Below are positions 47,432 to 60,300 of a stretch of DNA of 64,000 bases, piece by piece. The stretch covers positions 1 to 64,000 of the forward strand of contig CALYLW010000976.1 of NCBI GenBank assembly GCA_944989445.1, in the 5' to 3' direction. Each line of letters opens with the position of its first letter. Position 1 is the stretch's first letter. The DNA comes from Ampullaceana balthica. Lineage: Eukaryota > Mollusca > Gastropoda > Lymnaeidae. The translations under genes and the position numbers were made by a program. A model generated the notes under the pieces. That model was given only the letters and a program-made list of their open reading frames with translations. It made no database searches and was not told the DNA's origin.

Positions 47432-48982
47432 AACGTGCCGCTGACAGCGTCGTGCACACCCTTCCTCCCCTGCCAGACATCAAAGCTCAGGTCAACACGG
47501 CGCGGCTGATAGAATACTTGAATCTCTTCTACCTACACGAGGTTTACCAAATATCCAACTTGGCCGTGCGCTCGGTGACGGATCTAAAACATTTTAAACT
47601 CGAATCGTGTGCGGTATTTCGGTCTGAGCGCCTGACGGTAGAAAACTGCATCCCCGAGCTGCTACTCGCTATTCTTGTCAACAAGCCGGCTGTTGTCAAC
47701 GTGTGCAGGGACTACATATTTGAGAACCTCCACGCCGTGGTCACGAAATGTGCGGAGTTCTGCCAGGCGCCTCCAGAGATAGTCGTCATGCTGCTCAGCA
47801 ACACACGCGCCATTGTCCTGGGTCCCAGGGGGTTCCCCTTAGGCTACAGGGAATCTGAGCGTGAAGTTCTCCGTGCGGTGGTCAAATATCTGGACTTTAA
47901 CAAATCTGGCGACATGATGAAAGACATGCTTCTCAAACGGATGCTGCTGTCTGTGGTCGACCCCAGAATTCACAAAGGTAATACCGGTGGTAAGCAAATG
48001 TCGTGCAATTCCAGTCGAAGAAATGTGGGATTTAGCAGCGGTGTTTTCACGAGGCCTTTCCATGACATCACGTACCAGTGGACGGATAAGTTTGTCACCG
48101 CCACCAACACGAGGCAGGAGTACCTCTTTCAGCCTTTCTTGTCTGACGCCGTCTCCAGCTACCCTTCCACCTCTCGCGAGGCCCAAGTGGAGCAGCCGCA
48201 GCTCGATAAGGTGGCCAGTGTATGCAACAACGCGCACACGCTACGTAAGCTCTACTTCTCCTACAAGCGCCACAACAAGGTTCCCTACATCACGCGCATC
48301 GGCCTACAGTACACGTACAAGGGCGCCACCAAAGTCTACAGCTTTGGAGAAGATCTTGACCCTGCTCGACCAGAGGTGCCAGACGACGACCTTGACTTGA
48401 ACAGGTACATTATAAACCAGGTGAAGGTGGGGGAGGCTGCAGACGTCAATAATAGGGTCAGCCACGTGATGGAGGGCGGACTGACCACCAGGGCGGTTGG
48501 AGGCCACAAGATGACCTCAATCAAGTTGGCGTCTGGTGAACACGTGACTGGTGTTTCACTGCAAGGAGATGCAGGTAATTTTAGGTAGTATTCCTTGCTT
48601 TAACTGTGCACATTTATCACTTCGACTTTTAAGAATTATTTAGAACCTTAATCCGAGCGAATCCAAACATGTGATCATCACAGCGAAAGAAAATTAAAGT
48701 TTATCTAATTTCTAAAAATATTAAACTAAAATTGTGCATTTTCTGGCAGTTCTCCACAATGTCCAAATCACTACCAACAAGGGGAGGCAAATCAGGATTC
48801 ACAATGAAGACTCGACTTACGGCCCTTGGACAGAGATCCAGCCGCCAGGTGACGCCGCGACCTACTGCCTGCACGCGCTCTACGCAGACGTGAAGACGCC
48901 ATCCAGCAGGTCTTACATCCGGGATATCGGTGCTGTGTGGGCCACCCTGTCCCGCCCCCTCAACAATCTGGGTAGAGTTTAG
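47419..48982 (+). CDS. BACK-like domain protein with possible jacalin-like C-terminus
   Basis: Exons 47419-48574 and 48750-48982, joined in phase 1 (GAG-rich coding, GCAG|GTAATT to TTCTGGCAG|TT), stop TAG at 48980. From about residue 30: LIEYLNLFYLHEVYQISNLA, then RLTVENCIPELLLAILVNK, CRDYIFENLHAVVTKCAEFC and SEREVLRAVVKYLDF. This is the helical pattern of a BACK domain (the segment after BTB in Kelch-like proteins). After a linker come MTSIKLASGEHVTGVSLQGD and VQITTNKGRQIRIHNEDS, like the Gly-rich strands of a jacalin-type beta-prism. No BTB domain is visible upstream in the window. BACK proteins usually act as adaptors for cullin-3 ligases; that role here is only inference. The gene's 5' part is frame-broken. 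Confidence 0.65.
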
Positions 48983-49409
48983 TCCTCGCTTAACATATCA
49001 TCGTCATTGTATCATGTTTTGTTTTTTTAATATGATAATTTTAAAAGTATTTTAATTGTATAACATGGAATAAGATTTTGTTTTAAAATTAATTTGTGCC
49101 TAAACATTGAGCTTGATGAGTCCATGTGGTACGTCTCTGAACTGATTCTATTGGCAATCATGACTCCCCGAAAAAAACATTTTTCTTCCAATCACTTTTC
49201 AGTTTTTACATGAATGTTTTACGTTTATTATACTCGAACAATTTTACACTCCAACCTAAAAACGGACAAATCCAATTAACAAAAAATTGACACATTTTTT
49301 ACTCGAGTCCATTTTTATCCAGAAGACGTAGCCGAGAAACCGAACCGAACCAAAGATCTACTGGGACGGTCTTCTGTATAAAAGTGGTAATCGAGTCCCG
49401 AGTACACAT

Positions 49410-49520
49410 TTTCCGATTACACACATCCTTACTTCATACATCCCGATTACACACATCTTTACTTCATACATCCCGATTACACAAGGTCGATTACACACTG
49501 AGCCCCGATTACACACAACT
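49410..49520. repeat. Degenerate repeat of cgattacacacat type
   Basis: About 29-bp steps of cattacacacatctttactt + catacatccc, 4-5 copies. Confidence 0.7.
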
Positions 49521-49851
49521 TAAGGTACCCGAGACGAGACCACGTGGACTCTGCGTTGCTTACTGTTGCCAACTTGATTTACAAATTATCTCAAATTGTC
49601 CTAACGATATTGTATATGACTGTGCATAATTTACCTTTTTTAGTTTATTTTAGCGGTATACTTTTTTATAATTCTTCTATAGACCCAGTATTTTCATAAC
49701 GTTAAATTTACATTTAGTTTTATTGCCTGGGTTGATGTACCGAATGACCCATTAAAAACCTGGTAGCATACCCCTCAGATAGCTGCAGTTCTAGGACTGA
49801 TCCATTTTAGTGTAGACTCAGACTTTTGACTGCTTGTCTGTGGCTCTCAGA

Positions 49852-50162
49852 CCAACTGCGTGGACTTGACTCTGAGACCAACTGCGTGAACTTGACTCTG
49901 AGACCAACTGCGTGAACTTGACTCTGAGACCAACTGCGTGACTTGACTCTGAGACCAACTGCGTGGACTTGACTTGAGACCAACTGCGTGGACTTGACTG
50001 AAACCGATGCTTGGACTTGACTCTGAAACCGACTGCGTGGACTTGACTCTGAGACCAACTGCGTGGACTTGACTCTGAGACCAACTGCGTGGACTTGACT
50101 CTGAGACCAACTGCGTGGACTTGACTCTAAAACCAACTGCGTGGACTTGACTCTAAAACCTG
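49852..50162. repeat. 26-bp minisatellite, about 12 copies
   Basis: Unit gaccaactgcgtggacttga + ctctga with indels. Reverse-strand ORFs here are artefacts. Confidence 0.92.
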
Positions 50163-50461
50163 ACTGCATGGATGATGGACTTGAGCGGATATCCTGTATT
50201 TTGACTAACTTCGTGAAATCGGCAATAATTAAATTAACGTTGACTTATCAAACTTTCAGCTCAGCCAAACACCAATCTTTGAACCCTTTAAATTACCCGG
50301 TCTCTACAATGGCATTGTGCCTCGATAGTTCCCCTTAGAGTACTTAGAACTTGTCCGGTTTATTTTTTTAAAAACATGCACGCCCTTCAAGATGGCGGAT
50401 TTTTTTTCTTTACTGAAAGTTCGCACGAATTTACAGATACTTACATCTTAAAAAAATATGT

Positions 50462-50548
50462 AGTGACAGAAAACGTTGGCCTATGATGGACTGACAGAAA
50501 ACGTTGGCCTATGATGGACTGACAGAAAACGTTGGCCTATGATGGACT
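50462..50548. repeat. 29-bp repeat x3
   Basis: Unit gacagaaaacgttggcctat + gatggactg. Confidence 0.9.
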
Positions 50549-51089
50549 AATTTTCCAAAGCCTCTTCTTAAATGTAAATGAAAATATAACGTATTGGTTG
50601 TGGCTGGTCTAGATGGGGCGGGTCCTCAAACCCTTTCCATCCCCTCTTACATGAACCTGATTTAGTCAAAGAAATAGCTTTCTGTTAAGCTAACATTGTA
50701 AAGTAGATCACTTGGCCATAAACACTTCTCATCTTATCGTCACCGCCAACATTTGACTTTGTCATCCTGAGTGTTTGTCGGTCTGTACTGGCGATAGATC
50801 ACATTTCTCATTTAGTAACTCAAGTATTCATAACACGTTACAGTACAATCATCTATCTGCACATCAGTACTGTCAATCTAGTCTCTTACAGAGTAGCACA
50901 AAGTAACTTTCCAAAGTAGCACGCCAATGTTTCCAGAGTAGAATTCTTCACAAGTCACACATCTATCCATCCAAAGTATCACACTTATCATTAACACTTG
51001 TATCTCATCAGCACAGCCAACATTTGACTTTCGTCATCCCCCAGTGTTGGCTGTTCTGTAAAGGTGATATTTCTATACATTTTTAGCAG

Positions 51090-52600
51090 CACATTTATCC
51101 TGCATAGTAGCACACTTATCCTCGATAGTAGCACACTTATCCTGCATAGTAGCACACTTATCCTCCATAGTAGCACACTTATCCTCCATAGTAGCACACT
51201 TATCCTCCATAGTAGCACACTTATCCTCCATGTAGCGCACTTTATCTCCTTAGTAGCGCAACTTATCCTCCATAGTAGCCACTTATCCTCTGACGCACTT
51301 ATCCTCCATTGTAGCGCACACCCATTTGACTTATCCTCCCATGTTGCCACTTATATGCTACATTTTCAGCAGCACATTTATCCTCCATAGTAGCACACTT
51401 ATCCTCCATAGTAGCACACTTATCCTCCATAGTAGCACACTTATCCTCCATAGTAGCACACTTATCCTCCATAGTAGCACACTTATCCCTCCATAGTAGC
51501 ACACTTATCCTCCATAGTAGCACACTTATCCTCCATAGTAGCACACTTATCCTCCATAGTAGCACACTTATCCTCCATAGTAGCACACTTATCCTCCATA
51601 GTAGCACACTTATCCTCCATAGTAGCACACTTATCCTCGATAGTAGCACAATTATCCTCGATAGTAGCACACTTATCCTCCATAGTAGCACACTTATCCT
51701 CGATAGTAGCATACTTATCCCGATAGTAGCACACTTATCCTCCATAGTAGCACACTTATCCTCCATAGTAGCACACTTATCCTCGATAATAGCACACTTA
51801 TCCTCCATAGTAGCACACTTATCCTCGATAGTAGCACAATTATCCTCGATAGTAGCACACTTACCCTCCATAGTAGCACACTTATCCTCGATAGTAGCAT
51901 ACTTATCCCGATAGTAGCACACTTATCCTCCATAGTAGCACGCTTACCCTCCATAGTAGCACACTTACCCTCCATAGTAGCACGCTTATCCTCGATAGTA
52001 GCACGCTTACCCTCCATAGTAGCACGCTTACCCTCCATAGTAGCACGCTTACCCTCCATAGTAGCACGCTTACCCTCCATAGTAGCACGCTTACCCTCCA
52101 TAGTAGCACGCTTATCCTCCATAGTAGCACGCTTACCCTCCATAGTATAACGCTTACCCTCCATAGTTGCACGCTTACCCTCCATAGTAGCACGCTTACC
52201 CTCAATAGTAGCACGCTTACCCTCCATAGTAGCACGCTTACCCTCCATAGTAGCACGCTTACCCTCCATAGTAGCACGCTTACCCTCCATAGTAGCACGC
52301 TTACCCTCCATAGTAGCACGCTTACCCTCCATAGTAGCACGCTTACCCTCCATAGTAGCACGCTTACCCTCCATAGTAGCACGCTTACCCTCCATAGTAG
52401 CACGCTTACCCTCCATAGTAGCACGCTTATCCTCTATAGTAGCACGCTTATCCTCTATAGTAGCACGCTTATCCTCCATAGTAGCACGCTTATCCTCCAT
52501 AGTAGCACGCTTATCCTCTATAGTAGCACGCTTACCCTCCATAGTAGCACGCTTATCCTTGATAGTAGCACACTTATACTCCATTATAGCACAGCACACT
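51090..52600. repeat. 21-bp satellite array, about 70 copies
   Basis: Unit gtagcacacttatcctccat + a; the right half changes to cgctta(c/t)cctcc. It is part of the 50.7-54.1 kb block and is framed by hairpin modules. ORFs of up to 294 codons on the minus strand are by-products of the 21-bp period. Confidence 0.96.
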
Positions 52601-52964
52601 TTTCATGAACATATCTCAATGGTAGCAGTTCTGTAAAGGTTTCCTTGTAGCGCAGTTTGCATCACATCATTCAAAGAAAGCACTCGTATGTTATAACATT
52701 TATTCTATCTTATAAGCACGGCCAACATTTGACTTTCGTCATCCACCAGTGGTGGCCGTACTGAAAAGGTATTTCTCGTAGATGGTTAGCATCACATATC
52801 CTTTCACGGTAGCACACTTATCCTTTCATTATAGTTCACTTTTCCGTATGCAGCACACTTTTACTTAAAATGTCATCTCAGAACAGCCAACATTAGACTT
52901 TCGTCATCCCCCAGTGTCGGCTGCTCTGTAGATGATATATTTTATAGCTTATTAGCACAACACG

Positions 52965-53815
52965 TATCCTTGCGTAGAAGCCCACTTATCCTTTGCGTAG
53001 AAGCCCACTTATCCTTTCGTAGAAGCGCGCTTATCCTTTCGTAGAAGCTCGCTTATCCTTTCGTAGAAGCTCAATTATCCTTTCGAAGTAGCGCGCTTAT
53101 CCTTTCTTAGTAGCGCGCTTATCCTTTCGTAGTAGCGCGCTTATCCTTTCGTAGTAGCGCGCTTATCCTTTCGTAGTAGCGCGCTTATCCTTTCGTAGTA
53201 GCGCGCTTATCCTTTCGTAGTAGCGCGCTTATCCTTTCGTAGTAGCGCGCTTATCCTTTCGTAGTAGCGCGCTTATCCTTTCGTAGTAGCGCGCTTATCC
53301 TTTCGTAGTAGCAGCGCTTATCCTTTCGTAGTAGCGCGCTTATCCTTTCGTAGTAGCGCGCTTATCCTTTCATAGTAGCACACTTATCCTTTCATAGTAG
53401 CACACTTATCCCTTTCATAGTAGCACACTTATCCCTTTCATAGTAGCACACTTACCCTTTCATAGTAGCACACTTATCCCTTTCATAGTAGCACACTTAT
53501 CCTTTCATAGTAGCACACTTATCCGTTCATAGTAGCACACTTATCCGTTCATAGTAGCACACTTATCCGTTCATAGTAGCACACTTATCCTTTCATAGTA
53601 GCACACTTATCCTTTCATAGTAGCACACTTATCCTTTCATAGTAGCACACTTATCCTTTCATAGTAGCACACTTATCCTTTCATAGTAGCACACTTATCC
53701 TTTCATAGTAGCACACTTATCCTTTCATAGTAGCACACTTATCCTTTCATAGTAGCACACTTATCCTTTCATAGTAGCACACTTATCCTTTCATAGTAGC
53801 ACACTTATCCTAACA
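52965..53815. repeat. 21/22-bp satellite array, about 40 copies
   Basis: Unit tagtagcgcgcttatccttt + cg at the left, passing into tagtagcacacttatccttt + ca at the right. Clearly related to the 51.1-52.6 kb array. Confidence 0.96.
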
Positions 53816-55369
53816 TTATCATCTCAGAACAGCTAACATTAGACTTTCGTCATCCCCCATTGTTGGCTGCTCTGTAGATGATATATTTTATAGCTTATTA
53901 GCACAACACGTATTCTATCATAGTAGCACACTTATCTTTACATGGTAGCACCCTTATCTATCTATACATGTTAACACTTATCTTTACATGGTAGCACACT
54001 TACATGGTAGCACACTTACATGGTAGCACACGTATCTTTACTACTTACAGTACTTGTATGTCCCCTCTGTACAGCCAATATTAGACTTTTCGACTTCTCC
54101 CAGTATTTGATGTTATGTCCAGGTGACATTTCCCATAGTTGATTTTCCCACTTATTACCGATTGTAGCTCTTTTTATAATCCTTGTGTAAATTTTTTAAA
54201 GACATCACCTTTATTCTATAATATAAATGTCAAATATTTGAAAGGCAAAGTCAGCATTTAACTATAGTCAGCCCTTCAGGGGCCCGCCACCCGACACATC
54301 TAAAATTACTTATGTCAAATGACCTTTGACTTGACCTAAGTCACTTGACACATGACCTCACCTATGACACATGACTTGACCGACTTGACCAATGTCACAT
54401 GACAAATGACTTTATTTGAAATGCATTAATCTATAGAGTGCTTTTTTTTCTTTTCTTCAAATTTAAGTGAAGTCATTTTTAAGAATTATAAAAGATTCAA
54501 GTATTACAAAAATGAGTATTATCTTGTGCAATGTAATATAAACAAGTTATTGTACATGTATAACTATATATTTATTCCTACCATGTGGTTGTATAAAATG
54601 TAAATTTCAATTGTACGTGATTATCTACTCGAATAATAAATTTTATTTTCACCTGCTTGAGACTACTTCATTTATTTCTTTTATACCAAAACATTCTTGT
54701 ACACGCAAATTCTTTTAGACTCAAACTTTTGTTTCGTTGCCTGTCACTTATTTCTAATCCTATCCTTGATTTTTATGTCTCGCGTGTTGAATTTGAGACA
54801 CTATGCAACTGAACATCTTGTTCACTTATTTAAAACTTTCGCTTAGCAGTTTTACTAGGTCAATAGTGCTGAGAAAATGATAACCCCAGTGACCTTTGAC
54901 CTTTTGAAGATGTTACGTTGGTATGATGTCGAGTTGTTGGTTTCCAAAATGTCAACAATATTCTTTGCCACAGAAAGTTAAACACTTCCTGTCACGGGAT
55001 CGCAATCTGCAAATTTCAGTTTTGAAATGTTTAAACTATCTGAATAAACTGAATTCTACCATAAGTTTTATTTCCAAACAAGCGCTTATGATTTTAAAAA
55101 AATAAATACATATAAACTGCCCCCCTCACATCACAAACCACCAGTCTTTAGTTTATAAAAGTCAAACTTAGATTTAAATCAATGCAGCAATGAAAGTTAA
55201 GCGTCTGGCACTGATACAATGTAGAGTGCATTGACCATGAGTCACTCAAGCACGTAGTTTGTTATGCTACAGGTGTTGTCATACGGTTATCGTACGTGTT
55301 GTTTAAAATGGAAATAAAGTGATCATCTGCTGTGTTACGTTGTTACAGACATCGTTAGGCTACCACACC

Positions 55370-55665
55370 TCCATGACACACACACACACACATCACACAC
55401 AGACATCGTATTAGGCAACCAGACCTCTGCATCCAACTCACACACACACTCACACACAGACATCGTTAGGCAACCAGACCTCTGCATCCAACTCACACTC
55501 TCACTCACACACACACACACTCACACACAGACATCGTTAGGCAACCAGACCTCTGCATCCAACTCACACACTCACTCACACACACACACTCACTCACACA
55601 CACTCACTCACACACACACACTCACTCACACACACACACTCACTCACACACACACTCATCCGTGA
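55370..55665. repeat. CA-rich repeat with 70-80-bp higher-order units
   Basis: (CACA)n and (CACT CACA)n runs alternate with copies of gacatcgttaggcaaccaga + cctctgcatccaact (3-4 copies). Confidence 0.9.
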
Positions 55666-56689
55666 TCATGTGATGTCAAGTAAAGTTGTTTTGAACCTAA
55701 ACTTTATTATCTAAATTTTAAAATAAAAATGCTCTATTTATAAATGTGTATAGACCGAGGGCGATAGCCTGGCTTGGAGAAGATTACGATGTCATCTACT
55801 CTTCACAGTACTGGTAGTACCTGGAAATAGGTGACCAGTGGTCAAATCAGAACAAGTCGTGTCCACCACCAAAACATTTTTGAACAAAAATATTAAGTTA
55901 ACACCTGGGTCGTTTATGTACATAGCAGACCACATAAACGTTATACATATTCCATATGTGATAATTAAGAGATCATTGTATCTGTGATGACCCGTCTCTA
56001 AAGTCACCTGACTCGGTAACTTCAGGGGCATAAATCTGGGACCACGGTCAAGTAGGGCATATGCCCATAGAATAATGAAGGACCAATGTATTTTTAGCGG
56101 GGGCGCTGTTCGCTTTTTTAAGTTGTATTGAAACAAATATAAGATTCTGATGAACAATGTTTCTTCTGAGATTTATTGAACCGTGTGCAAAATAACAGAA
56201 ACGTGTGCAAAGTTGCACGGCTTCCATCTTTATTGCAAAATGTTGCACCCCACAAACACATATATTATATTATCATAATTTGCTGCGCGGTAATTATAAA
56301 CTGCCTCCGCGCTGTCGGTCATCGCAAAGACAACATTGCTGATAAAAATGTAGATGTAACTTTGATGAAAAAAACGGAACAATCCATTGTAGGGATTTTA
56401 ATTTTTGTTGATGTGGAAAGCGATTGTAATCAGTATACAATGTATTACTATGCCATCATTGTGATAAAAAGTTAAAACCGTCATGAGAATTTCATCATAC
56501 GAGTTATATCAGTATTCAGTATTCACTACTTGGTGTGTTAACAGTTTCAGCTGGTGATTTATAGAAAACAAAAATCATTATTTCCGAAAACACGAGACTT
56601 TAAAACTCTGGTTTTTTTAATTTTAAATAATTCATCAATAGGGGAGACTTTGAAAAAAATAAACACGAATATTGCGGTGGGCTTGCGTC

Positions 56690-56942
56690 TTTTTATTAAT
56701 ATCATTAATTGTTACTTTGTTAATTAATATCACTAATTGTTACTTTGTTAATTAATATCACTAATTGTTACTTTGTTAATTAATATCACTAATTGTTACT
56801 TTGTTAATTAATATCACTAATTGTTACTTTGTTAATTAATATAACTAATTGTTACTTTGTTAATTAATATCACTAATTGTTACTTTGTTAATTAATATCA
56901 CTAATTGTTACTTTGTTAATTAACATCACTAATTGTTACTTC
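56690..56942. repeat. 28-bp minisatellite, 9 copies
   Basis: Unit aattgttactttgttaatta + atatcact, intergenic. Confidence 0.93.
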
Positions 56943-57394
56943 AGATCTTTTGTTTGAAAAACAGATTTCTATTCTGTTCAACCATAACTTGTCTGTAAGT
57001 CTGCATATTGTCTGTCCTTTATTTCCAATCCGTTTTTTATTTTTAAACCTTATTAATCTTTCCTTTAACTATTTTGCTACCGCAACTTAACTGTTGCCAA
57101 TCAAAAAGCCGTACTAATACTAACTTACTGTAAGTCACCCATAACCTTTCCCTCCCTTCTACTAAATCTTACCCATAATCCTGTGTTCGAAATTCCCCGA
57201 AACAATGAACAAGCTTTGCTGGTGTACATATTGTTTATTCAAAGTCTGTAAAGTGTATGTGTGCAAGTATACAAAAGGTGTAAACGAATGTCTATATACA
57301 TACATTGTAAATTCAACGCATTGATTTAAACTCCACATTTTGAGGTGATACTTAATAGAGCTTGAAAACACAACACTTAAAAAAATGTAATGCA

Positions 57395-60300
57395 TTACTT
57401 GGGTCCGGTCGCCAATGGAAGGGGGCCGTAGTCGCTGGCCCGGTAAGGCGATTGCTGCGGCGCCGGCTGCTGCGGGGGATATAGCTGCGGTGGTGGGTAT
57501 GGCTGGGGAGGGTACGGTTGGGGTGGTAACTGTTGCGGTGGGTATTGCCCGGACGGGTCTAGCTGCGGTGGATATTGCTGGGGTGTATATTGCTGTAAAG
57601 GATATTGCTGCGGCGGGTATTGCTGTGGCGGGTATTGCTGGGGTGTATATTGCTGTAAAGGATATTGCTGCGGCGGGTATTGCTGAGATGGATCCTGCGG
57701 GGCTGGATATTGCTGGAAAGGATATTGCTGATTCGGGTATTGCTGGAAAGGATATTGCTGGTTGGGTCCTAAGTTGTTGCCAGGTAAAGGTTGGTTGTTG
57801 TAACTTCCTGGCAGGCTCGTTATCGGGTAATACTGGGGGTCGGACGGGGGAGGGAGGTACAAGGTGGACGGGGCGTAGTTGATGGCGTCCGGGGGCAGAT
57901 AGCTCTGGGGCGGAGGGACGTAGTTCTGAGGGGGCCCCATGTATTGACCTGCTGGATACGCCTGGTAGTTGGAGTCAGGGGGCGGGGGGATGTACAGCAT
58001 GACCTGATTCGGCAGCGGTGGGACATAGGGCCCCTGAGGGGTGACCAGGCCGACGGTTCCGATGTTGACCTGGGTGTTGGGATACTGTCCGGCCTGGGGA
58101 TAAGGCGGGGCGTTGGGGTAGGGCGAGACCGGTTGTCGGGCCAGGCGATTGGTCACTTCCACGAGCAGTGCCAGGATGTAGTCAGTCTGAGGGGACTGCC
58201 CCCAGTTAGCCCGTCTGTCGACCACGGACTGGACCAGTTGAATCAGCTGCTCCCTGTTGGCCGCTCGGTATGAGAACAAGCCGTCTGATGGGTAGGGGGC
58301 CATCTTGTCGGGGCCCTGGGAGGAGCTGGAGATAGACAAGAAGTCAGTCAAATGTTAAGTGGAACAGAGGATACGCCCCTGAGATATGTCATGAGTAAAT
58401 GAGATATGTCATGAGTTAATGACATCTCTCATGAGTTAATGACATCTGACATGAGTAAATGACATTTCTCATGAGTTAATGACAGCTGTCACGAGCAAAT
58501 GAGCTCTGTCGGTTAATGACAGCTGGGTAAAACATGTATAAAAGCATGATTGAATTTCGGAAATAAGTTTATATTAAATTCATTTAAAGGTCTTGTACCT
58601 AGAAATACCATTTCGCATTAAACTTTGCAACAATACAACAAGTTAGTCAATACCGCGACTGCGCTGCCGTTCGTTTTCCAAACCAGCCAAAAAACTACCG
58701 CACTGTAAACTGTGTTTCTGTTTAAAGAGATTGCCCAAATAACTTATTTTGTTTTTAAACCTGAGCCCAGCACAATGGAGTGCAAACTTTTAAACAAAGA
58801 AATTAGTATAACTTTATTATTGGTGCGTAAAATTTTCATTGGTGCGCAATATCATTAATAGAGTTCCAGAGCTTGGGAGTTACTTTATTAGCAAGAGAAA
58901 AAGAGGGTCGACCCAGAATGACTTGGAGAAGGGAACTGGAGGCAGACACCAAAAAGAGTGGGAAAAGCTGGGGGGGGGGTGGGGACAGTTGGAGAGACTG
59001 GCCCAGGACCGGGATGCCTGGAGAGCCTTTGTTTGTGGCCTATGCCCCAGATGGGACGACAGGCGATGATGATGATAATGATGATAAATTCAACGAAATA
59101 TCAGAGTAAAGTTGTATTCGAAAACTGAACCTTGACGAAGAGAAAAAGCAGCATTCTATTATTCGCCTTCCTAAATGTTTTGTTTTTTTAATAAAATAAT
59201 TAAAAACATTTTTTTTCGGAGGAATAAACCTGTCTGTATCAGATAGACAGCCGCACATCTTATCAGATAGACAGCCGCACATCTTATCAGATAGACAGCC
59301 GCACATCTTATCAGATAGACAGCCGCACATCTTATCAGATAGACAGCCGCACATCTTATCAGATAGACAGCCGCACATCTTATCAGATAGACAGCCGCAC
59401 ATCTTATCAGATAGACAGCCGCACATCTTATCAGATAGACAGCCGCACATCTTATCAGATAGACAGCCGCACATCTTATCAGATAGACAGCCGCACATCT
59501 TATCAGATAGGCAGTCGCACATCTTATCAGATAGACATCCGTACATCTTATCAGATAGACAGCCGCACATATTATCAGATAGACAGCCGCACATCTTATC
59601 AGATAGACAGCCGCACATCTTATCAGATAGACAGCCGCACATCTTATCAGATAGGCAGTCGCACATCTTATCAGATAGACAGCCGCACATCTTATCAGAT
59701 AGACAGCCGCACATCTTATCAGATAGACAGCCGCACATCTTATCAGATAGACAGCCGCACATCTTATCAGATAGGCAGTCGCACATCTTATCAGATAGAC
59801 ATCCGTACATCTTATCAGATAGACAGCCGCACATATTATCAGATAGACAGCCACACATCTTATCAGATAGACAGCCGCACATCTTATCAGATAGGCAGTC
59901 GCACATCTTATCAGATAGACAGCCGCACATCTTATCAGATAGACAGCCGCACATATTATCAGATAGACAGCCACACATCTTATCAGATAGACAGCCGCAC
60001 ATATTATCAGATAGACAGCCGCACATCTTATCAGATAGACAGCCGCACATCTTATCAGATAGACAGCCGCACATCTTATCAGATAGACAGCCGCTCATCT
60101 TATCAGATAGACAGCCGCACATCTTATCAGATAGACAGCCGCACATCTTATCAGATAGACAGCCGCACATATTATCAGATAGACAGCCACACATCTTATC
60201 AGATAGACAGCCGCACATATTATCAGATAGACAGTCGCACATCTTATCAGATAGACAGCCGCACATCTTATCAGATAGACAGCCGCTCATCTTATCAGAT

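Larger units (their letters stand above)
50736..54125. repeat. Higher-order satellite block with six hairpin modules
   Basis: Six related modules of about 50-70 bp lie at 50736-50796, 51001-51070, 52712-52770, 52872-52938, 53818-53884 and 54066-54125. Each holds gccaacatt(t/a)gactttcg-like sequence between inverted arms. In module 2 the arms acagccaaca and tgttggctgt pair perfectly. Module 3 keeps pairing through a double change (acggcca with tggccgt). Arrays of 21/22-bp units fill the gaps between modules. Confidence 0.75.
54126..57394. other. Intergenic, no gene recognised
   Basis: Apart from the CA-rich block and the 28-bp array, this holds only AT-rich sequence. The ORF at 55792-56157 (minus, 121 codons) shows no domain pattern. 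Runs of tgacctttgac and acatgac near 54310-54420 are simple degenerate repeats. Confidence 0.45.

Noticed and set aside
47839..48400. ORFs of 132 and 137 codons overlapping the BACK exon
   Set aside because: Other-frame shadows of the GC-rich coding exon at 47419-48574.
51299..52599. Minus-strand ORFs of 207 and 294 codons (ATMEGKR repeats)
   Set aside because: They follow from the 21-bp period of the satellite and are open in more than one frame.
55792..56475. ORFs of 99-121 codons
   Set aside because: No domain pattern, splice context or repeat of codon bias; AT-rich chance frames.
57415..58273. Plus-strand ORFs of 155 and 160 codons
   Set aside because: They are antisense shadows of the Pro/Gln-rich exon of the chitin-binding gene.
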